From: Siphonodentalium dalli
Taxonomy: Eukaryota; Mollusca; Scaphopoda; Gadilida; Siphonodentaliidae
Length of the DNA: 64,000 nt
Direction: 5' to 3'
NCBI GenBank assembly: GCA_032622095.1
Contig: CP136064.1
Span: 247,099,827 to 247,163,826 of the forward strand
Positions 56,990-64,000 of this stretch are shown here, one piece after another. A model generated the notes under the pieces. That model was not told the origin of the DNA, did not search any database, and saw only the letters and a program-made list of their open reading frames with translations. How positions within the stretch are numbered: the first letter of the stretch is position 1; every line of letters starts with the position of its first letter. Made by a program: the position numbers and the translations under genes.

Positions 56990-57845
56990 TTGAAAATATT
57001 TCCTGATTGATGGAAAATTTAACTCTTTAGAAAACTTTCCTCACGGAGCACGACAATTGCTGTTGAAATGAACGAACATGGCGCCAACTTAATCTAAATT
57101 GAACAAAATTGCGGACCAACAACTGTTGTGTCTTGGTATAGTTAACATGCACAGACATTTGTCTCCAAATTACCGTTGGATGCATATTTCTGTTTTAATT
57201 GAAGTTCTCTTTCGTGTGGTTTCCAAGAATCCAAATGAACAGACGCTGACATAGAGCTCTTTGAATCAATCGAAGCAATTAGAATTTTAAGTGGCAGCAC
57301 CCGGTGCGTGAGACAAGTTGAAATCTCTCGGAATATTATTTTAAACGGACATGGCTCATTCGAACCTCCAAATTTTGTCTACGTATAATTTGGAGGGACG
57401 GATATGATAGGTCGATAAATACACGAAATATTGATATATATGCTCTGAAAAACACTTGCCAAAGTCACAACCATTTTCCAGCCGTTTAAATTTTTTTTCC
57501 AGAAGTCAGACAAATGCTCTTTATTTCTACCATATCAGGAATGGATTAACACGGAACGCTCTTTTCTGTTGCATGTCGTGCAACGGGCGGGTTTTTGTTT
57601 GGGACCCAAACACCGTGTTCATAGTTGTATTTTTCATTACTTCAATGCGTCTTTTTGGATTACAGAATTTTCATAGAAAGGTAGTTCAGATATTTATCGA
57701 CCTATTTCGATACCGGGGAAAATTAAAAAGCGAATAATATTGTGAGTATTTTGGAGTGCAAACCGCCATGTGGCTTTAAATACAATGCAAATGGTATGGA
57801 ATAGAAACAAGATCCATGGACGTTATTATTAAACTTGCCCACGCA
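56990..57845. repeat. Spacer and an inverse copy of the 1770-1950 repeat
   Basis: 57600-57776, read on the minus strand, matches 1770-1950, beginning TTAAAGCCACATGGCGG. Flanking sequence shows TAGGTCGATAAATAC near 57408 in inverse orientation, so the full unit probably spans about 57405-57773. No gene was recognised. Confidence 0.5.
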
Positions 57846-57849
57846 TGCC

Positions 57850-58215
57850 TTGAAATAGTGTGTCTGACATTTGCAGAATGAGGTTCCCAGAGGATGAAAT
57901 TAGTGATGCTACCCCACACAGCGGGCTAGCATCGCCAAATTCACCCTTTGGGAACCTCATTCTGCTTATGTCTCCTAGGATGTATCTATAACCTCAAATT
58001 GACATTGTTTTAGTAACTTGTTCCCTTCAGTTCAGTTTCTATATCCCCTAACTTGCAGAAGATAAAATGCATAATCGAGGTGACTAATTGGTGGAACTTC
58101 AATCTGATCCTAGGTCTCCCATAGCGGTTGAAACCTAAGCAGAATGAAGTTCACAGAGGGTGAATGTGGTGATGGTGGCTCGCTATGCTCATTCTGCAAC
58201 TGACAGACACACTAG
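57850..58215. mobile_element. hAT-like foldback element, long form
   Basis: The left end is CATGCCTTGAAATAGTGTGT and the right end ACACACTAGTTCAATGCAT. The palindromic block lies at 57875-57966, a partial second one at 58140-58195, with the shared middle between. TTGCCCAC and TGGCCCAT outside may be a worn 8 bp duplication. Confidence 0.6.
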
Positions 58216-60560
58216 TTCAATGCATTGGCCCATCGTTTTAAGATGGAAGTCAAGTAAATGGGGATTTCCTTGCAAATATCCTGAGCAAAAGTTACTAGGT
58301 TGCAAATGTTTCTGGGTGTTTCTCGATCTGTTGATATGGAATTGAAAACAGCATATATTTACTGGCGGGTCGGCTTGGAATATGTTTCATTATAATATTG
58401 GTGAATTTATTTTTGAATTTTATATTGATTTTTCAAAAGTATATTATAGGTAAAGTGTTGAAAGAAAAAAAATCTCCAAAATAAATTTATAGCAAAACTT
58501 GAAGCCGACCCTCGAGTAAAATGCAATGACTGTTCAATGATATGCCTGCTTTAGTTCCCGGACAACTGCTTCATATATAACCTTTCCTCCAGAGATTTGC
58601 ATGGAAATCCCCATGCAAAATTTTAACTTGACGTCCTACTTAATACACACCCAACGAAGCATCCGGCCTCGATCGCCATGCTGAATACGTCGAGAACAGA
58701 AATGAACACAAGTTCAGAACATAACTATAGTCATATTCTACACAAACGTATTATATAGAAAACTGTCCACCCCTAATACGAGAAATTACATTTACAACCC
58801 CCCATTCGTTGATATTTTCCAACTGGTACCTAAAACTTTTGAACTGTTGGATTATGTCCAACATAACACCCCATGTTCCAACTAATTGCCATTTCAGAAC
58901 AAAATTTTACCTAAATTAGGAAAATATTCGACTTGTGAATGTTCAAACTAAACACTCGATGGAATACCTAACAATAAGAACAAATAGAACCTATTTTTGG
59001 GCTGAAATGTCTAACTAATGTTGTGTCAGGTATGAAATTTCCAACAGTCAAAACCTTTGGTCAAAGTTGGGATGAGACACCCCACTCCCTGTCGCCACGT
59101 TCCTGTTTGCAAACAAGTTCCAACATAGCCGTATCACCGACGCACGGAAATATATCTCCAATGTTCAGGGGCGGTGGAGCGTGGGGGGATATACAATGAC
59201 CCAAGCGCACTTGTGATTCAAAATATCGTTATGAAACTTGCTGTATATATGCGTTTATTACAACGAGTGGAGAGCTTCTCTTTCAAGCCGTTGCGTAGCA
59301 TTGAGAACTACACCATATTATCGTCCAGCATTTTCGCAAAACTACATGCAGTGTTTATCTCTTTTAATTGATGACTGGATAAGAACTTCTTCACTCTTCT
59401 TCACAAAAGTGCACAATCTGTAGGAATCTCTCAATATTTATGTCAATATTAAGGAGCAGGTGAAGTTTATCAACTGAGTCTTCTGATTTGGACTTCCGAT
59501 CGAATATTAAGAGTAGATGTCGTGAAAATATTTACCAAATCAGACAAAACATTCCACTGTTAACACTCTTTGGTGAGATGGCAACTTGTGGCATTAGCCA
59601 TTATTGTAGGGAAAACCCTCGCTAAATATAGAAAGCCGAACTTTTCAATAAACTGGTACCCAACCGGTGATAAAGTCAGACAGGAAGTATGACTGGTGCG
59701 CGCTGGTAGAGATTGACACTGTCGGTGTTAATTTGATTAAGAGAAACCAACGCGTTGAAGCTTCCAGTTTATCGACATTTTACATTCATCATATTGCACA
59801 TACTGTGGAGATGAAATTCCATTCCGATTTCATTATCATAGACAGAATGTAGTTGGATGTTCGACTACACTTGATATACCACAAGAAAGTCATGTGGTGA
59901 GCCATGTTTTACTATGGAACCAACGTCGGGGCAACTTCAAAATCAGGCTTTCACTCCAGACTGTAACGAACGTCTTGGCATAAGTTATACATGCACGTTT
60001 TGGGAACACCCACAAAGGTTTCGCTGTTGTTCCTTTGTGTGAAGTAAACTCTCGTGCAATACACTTGGAGAAAAATATTAAGGCAATTGACTTTTTTGTT
60101 TCTATAGCCTAAAATCCGATTTTTAGTGGATGTAGTTTAATTAGAGTCAGTGTGGTGTATTCCATGTGGCATTCAAGATTTAATTACCTTCTGTGAGGAC
60201 GTATGTACTGACACAAGGCTGGCAGAACGGCTATAGTCTGGCTATACTCCTTATACAGAAAAAACCCACCACACCAGTTTTTTCAATGAACTGCATAAGT
60301 TAGAGCCCGATAATTTCGCCCAGTTTAGAGTTTTATACGCATTTGCGCAACCATACACGGTCACATGCACACCCGACCAAATAGGACGATTGTAAAACAA
60401 ATAATGTCCTAACGAGTGATCGACGTGAACTCACAAATAGATACATAACACATATATATAACTGGGGTTTCTCTGGTAAGGCATTGTCATAATATGCATG
60501 TTTATGATAGATCCAATATATTCTGATGACCTGATGACATATACACATAACTTCCAAAGT
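58216..60560. other. Long AT-rich spacer, no gene recognised
   Basis: Frames are short. 58790-59060 has repeated CCAACT, GTTGGA and GTCCAAC motifs, distantly like 38390-38500 in inverse orientation. Nothing else is supported. Confidence 0.4.
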
Positions 60561-60567
60561 ATATTTA

Positions 60568-60651
60568 GGAGATAAACGTACCCTGTTGAGTTGTACATTC
60601 CGGGATGCTCGAATCCCAGAATGTACAACGAAACAGGGTACGTTTATCTCC
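60568..60651. repeat. 84 bp near-perfect hairpin
   Basis: Two 39-base arms beginning GGAGATAAACGTACCCTGTT pair with about three mismatches around a GCTCGA loop. The size would suit a small MITE or a hairpin RNA; neither is shown. Confidence 0.8.
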
Positions 60652-60812
60652 ATTGTAATTCAATCTAGCAAGGAATTTTCAAAAAAACTGTATAAAAAGT
60701 AATCATTTAGTCATTTTCATGACACGAATCGAGACTTTAATTTTGTCGTTGTCACCGTGCACAAATCGTTGGGTTTGTTCATTGCGTTACTCGGAACACT
60801 GCTCCGTAACAA

Positions 60813-60968
60813 TTTTACAGTGCTACATTCAGATTTGATGCACGCTGAAGCCGATGGCAACGGTATATATAGACAACAACACAACGCGCGGGTGTGCTCG
60901 TTTCGCTACTCCGTTCTGCGCCGATGAAATTTTACCGTGCTACATTCAGATTTGATGCACGCTGAAGC
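60813..60968 (+). repeat. Direct repeat of ~40 bp, 116 bp apart
   Basis: GTGCTACATTCAGATTTGAT followed by GCACGCTGAAGC occurs at 60813-60852 and 60929-60968 with one difference near the left edge. Confidence 0.75.
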
Positions 60969-61169
60969 AGCTGATATCGGTGAATCGAAAACTAAAGTTA
61001 GCCGCTCTCGTGGCCAATCAGAATGCTTGTTTTTAGTGACAAATATTCAATTGAATTACAATTATTATTAAATCACGACGTGTTGGTTGAACAGCATAAT
61101 CAGATAATGTTAGAGTTAGATTTTACATAACAGATATATTTCGGTTAATAATACGCTTGGTCAAATTAA

Positions 61170-61403
61170 CCCTTCCATGACTGGAGCTTCCTGAAATTTA
61201 GCGAAAACCCCGTGCCGTGCATTCTCTTTTATATAAAATGCTAATCTCTCGCATATAGAGAGCCTCGCATATACAAGAGAATACATTGGCCTAACAATAT
61301 TTACATTCACCTGGTAAGCCAACGCATTCTCTAGCATATATATGATAATGCACTGACACATGATATTTATTGCTGCACCAGCATAGCTCCCGTCACGAAA
61401 GGG
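61170..61403. mobile_element. TTAA-flanked MITE, same family as 11455-11698
   Basis: It begins CCCTTCCATGACTGGAGCT and ends CCCGTCACGAAAGGG with TTAA on both sides (61166-61169 and 61404-61407). The internal palindromes with GCATTCTC are more diverged than in the other copy. Confidence 0.8.
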
Positions 61404-61979
61404 TTAAGGTGACGCAAAGTTGGCCAATTTCAACATTGTCGGTCGTCGCAAATAACTTAATCTTTCAGAATTGAAGCTCTATCCTCAAACTTATGGATTC
61501 AACGAAAAGTTAGTGAATGTGTCTAGTGAGAGAATTGGTTTATTCTGTGCCTGCAACATTGTGAAGGGAGTACAGAATTACTAAAGATTGTATATTCTCA
61601 AATTTATCCGGCCGTGTACATATGTATAGTCTATTTCTCCATTAATTGTTATGTTGTGTAATATAATCTCTCCATATAGGAGGCAATGTAGATATATATG
61701 TTCTCTATCAATCTAATATCTTGACCGTTTAGCGGATATTACTGTCATCGTGACATATTGTCACATATTGTGTAATCATTTGCTTATTTGTGTTGTTGTT
61801 GTTGTTATAGGTGTAATTTTCACAAATTAGAACGCACTTTATTATATTCCGCTTTTGTGCGACGGAATCATTGAGGCTCTTGATAAGATGCGATCATAGG
61901 ACATTTTCTAGGCTGACAAAAAGTCAAAACGTGTCAAAACTTCATTTTTATTCGCCCGTTTAAAACATGGGACGTATTG

Positions 61980-62235
61980 TGTTATTTGTCTGTCCGCCCA
62001 TCTGATCGTTCGCTTTCGGGTGATAACTTTAGATAGTCTCAAACTGAATGGAATGAAATGTGTTATGTGTGTTTACTACATGTGTAGTACAAAATTGAAA
62101 TTCGGGTTCCGCCCACTAATTTTCACCAGGAATATGGCCCTTTTTGCTGGAATTTGCACTCAGTGTTCGTTTCCGGATGATAACTTTAGTAAGTCTGAAC
62201 TGAATGGAATTAAATTTGGTATGTGAGTTTAATAG
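61980..62235 (+). repeat. Dispersed repeat, two related copies
   Basis: GATAACTTTAG, AACTGAATGGAAT and TATGTG-GTTTA landmarks occur in order at 62017-62076 and again at 62168-62232. The text type is shared with 2980-3180. Confidence 0.55.
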
Positions 62236-62251
62236 CTCAAAATACAGCAAT

Positions 62252-62254
<3 letters not shown>

Positions 62255-62292
<38 letters not shown>

Positions 62293-62480
62293 AGTTCCAC
62301 ATAGGGCGCCTCGCATATATAAGAATCTGCATTGACTTACAAGGTCAATGTAATTATTGTTAGGTCAATATATTTTCTTATATATGCGTGGCTCCCTATA
62401 TGGAAGACTCTAACATTTAACAGAATGCATTGGCACATGGTATTCGCAAAATTTCAGGAAACTCCAGGCATCGAAGGATT
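62255..62480. mobile_element. Degraded TTAA-type MITE next to a (TA)n microsatellite
   Basis: A TA run occupies about 62257-62289. It merges into TATATGCGAGTTCCACATAG and the GCATTGAC/GCATTGGCAC palindromic core of the shared family. The right end CGAAGGATTAAG resembles AAAGGGTTAAG of intact copies. The left end is lost in the TA run. Confidence 0.5.
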
Positions 62481-62559
62481 AAGGAAATATCTACACTATA
62501 TGATTTTGAAGTGAATGAAACTGGACCCAGTGGACGATTGATCTGTACATGACCAATAC

Positions 62560-62747
62560 AATGGCTGCGGACACATGTACCACAGTAGCGATGGCATAGC
62601 AGGTGTGACAATTTATTATGGTGGAGTTTGTGCGGAAAATCAGCGGGCAACATGGCTGGCTATGGCATATTAATTATGACGACAAATTGTCACCAAACTT
62701 CACCATAATAATTATTGTCACACCAACTATGTGATACGTGTGTCCGC
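62560..62747. mobile_element. Foldback element with GGCTGCGGACACA ends
   Basis: CAATGGCTGCGGACACATGT at the left pairs with GTGTGTCCGCAGCCAATG at the right. GGTGTGACAAT-TTATTATGGTG is also mirrored. There is no gene inside and the target duplication is uncertain. Confidence 0.65.
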
Positions 62748-63186
62748 AGCCAATGATAGGTTCTACTGAAATTATTAAATGTTCAAGTATACTTACTGGT
62801 CATGAGAGCTACCCACGCACTCTTTTTAGTTCCGTACATCCTCAGTCCGAAGTAATATTTCACTGACTAACAAGACGGGTTTCGTGTAAGATGCTTCCGT
62901 TATCAAATATACGCACCACTGGATTCGCGATAATTATGTTTCACAATTTATACAGCGATGGTCTGGTAGCCGTCTCACAAAGTTATATGGGAGTTTAGAT
63001 TTCATGAAATTACATCTGTCCCAGGTTATCAATTCTGAATATAAATCATGTGTGTAACTCTGCATCTAGATTTAATGGACGTTCCATATAATCGTCGAAG
63101 AGTTGTTATCTTGTAATAAACGCCCATCTAAAACAAATCGGTTTTATTCATTGACCCACCCATGAAACCTCTCCAATTATTTACTA

Positions 63187-63355
63187 ATGGTCCAAGAATA
63201 CCAAGCACCGTACATTGCAGAATTCGCAACTACTGTACTGAAGTCAAAATGTATAATATTGTTTAACTCCGATACCTCTATAGGCATATGTGGATACCAA
63301 GTCGAAGGTGTATTTCAATATTTCTTTGAGTGCCCCCTTTTATTTATTTATTTAT
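63187..63355 (+). pseudogene. Non-LTR retrotransposon C-terminal fragment
   Basis: The frame contains an F-A-T-T-V-L-K-S-K stretch, then LFNSDTSIGICGY followed by YFFECPLL, which matches the C-x-CG...HYFFECPL ending of CR1/jockey-like proteins, although one cysteine and the histidine are replaced. The rest of the element is missing. Confidence 0.45.
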
Positions 63356-64000
63356 TGACCTACACGTATGGAGTGACCTACACTAATTACAAATCAGACA
63401 ACGTGAAAATATGACATTATGCAACCTAATAAAAAATACATGCATAAAAAAAAACACACACACACAAACAATAAATAAATAAATAAAATAACGCTATATA
63501 CAGAAAGTCATGTAACATGCATACGGCTATACGACAAATCGATGTTTATTGTCCCAGACAAATGTCGCACGCATGTGGTCGTAGTTATATACATGTACAG
63601 TAGAATAAAGTTTAGCTATATCTGACTAAATTATACGGGAGAACGCATCGAAGTTCGTAACTTCGTGATGGTGTCAGAGCTTCAAGGACGCACTGGAACA
63701 TAGGCCGTGTACGAATGAGTCTACAGACAATGAGAAGAAATGTGACAGCGTCCAGAAGTAAGTCTTGCAGGCAATCCAAGAATTTCTCGGTGAGTGTTTG
63801 AAGTGTGCTACCAAGAAAGAGAGCAAACAGATGAATTTCATCAAGAGCAAACGGCCACCAATTTATAACAAGAAAATCATAGTCAGAAATGGTAACGCCA
63901 CCAATATCATATTATTAGACATAAATATAAATTATAATATAATTATACTGTAAACTAGCTTTCATATTTTATTTGGGAAATTTGCATACTTCCAAATTTC
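63356..64000. other. Spacer with simple repeats, no gene seen
   Basis: A-rich, ACAC and AATA simple repeats occupy 63424-63490. The frame at 63765-63953 is lysine-rich and matches no family that I know. Confidence 0.4.

Overview
The window looks like intergenic and intronic DNA from an AT-rich metazoan genome, most probably a marine lophotrochozoan and perhaps a bivalve mollusc. The evidence is the split genes with GT/AG introns, the very high load of small inverted-repeat elements, TACATGTA-rich spacer, and dispersed repeats that I recall from bivalve assemblies (copies near 2980-3180, 26305-26480, 49545-49925 and 61980-62230). There is no operon, no bacterial-style gene and no CRISPR array. 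The taxonomic call is inference; no phylogenetic marker is present.

Layout. Bases 1-15200 are a mosaic of non-autonomous DNA transposons: a hAT-type element with a BED-finger remnant (9658-10955), a TA-target element (9018-9576), TTAA-target MITEs, and a palindromic hAT-like foldback family that recurs across the window. At 15200-20850 there is a ~380 bp tandem repeat. One unit was hit by an apparently intact Mutator-like transposon (15869-19141, 8 bp target duplication) whose five-exon gene stays open and encodes a PHD finger plus a DDE transposase. The same array was hit again by a 1163 bp element (19251-20413, 9 bp duplication).

At 22448-35783, on the minus strand, five exons of one host gene can be chained with matching splice phases. 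They encode a cysteine-rich, probably secreted or membrane-anchored protein ending in a Ser/Thr/Pro-rich stalk. Its largest intron holds a 5.2 kb element (29026-34239) with ~520-550 bp terminal inverted repeats. That element carries a decayed copy of a large animal protein family with FEN/XPG-like nuclease motifs, and the copy is itself split by a piggyBac-like MITE.

The region 35950-48000 holds more TTAA-target MITEs, a 14 bp minisatellite and a ~640 bp giant palindrome whose centre is a cluster of about fourteen copies of an 18 bp palindrome. From 48000 to 64000 there are non-LTR retrotransposon fragments, a GC-rich four-copy foldback element (50025-51196) and a 1.8 kb element with a 9 bp target duplication. 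The 1.8 kb element appears to carry a promoter-like stretch and a coding exon resembling a ubiquitin-like fold, which suggests a captured gene fragment. The rest is repeat relics and AT-rich spacer.

In functional terms the window shows one live-looking transposon, one host gene that tolerates large intronic insertions, and many non-autonomous passengers. Several unrelated terminal-repeat families share the same internal palindrome. All calls were made by eye, without database searches.
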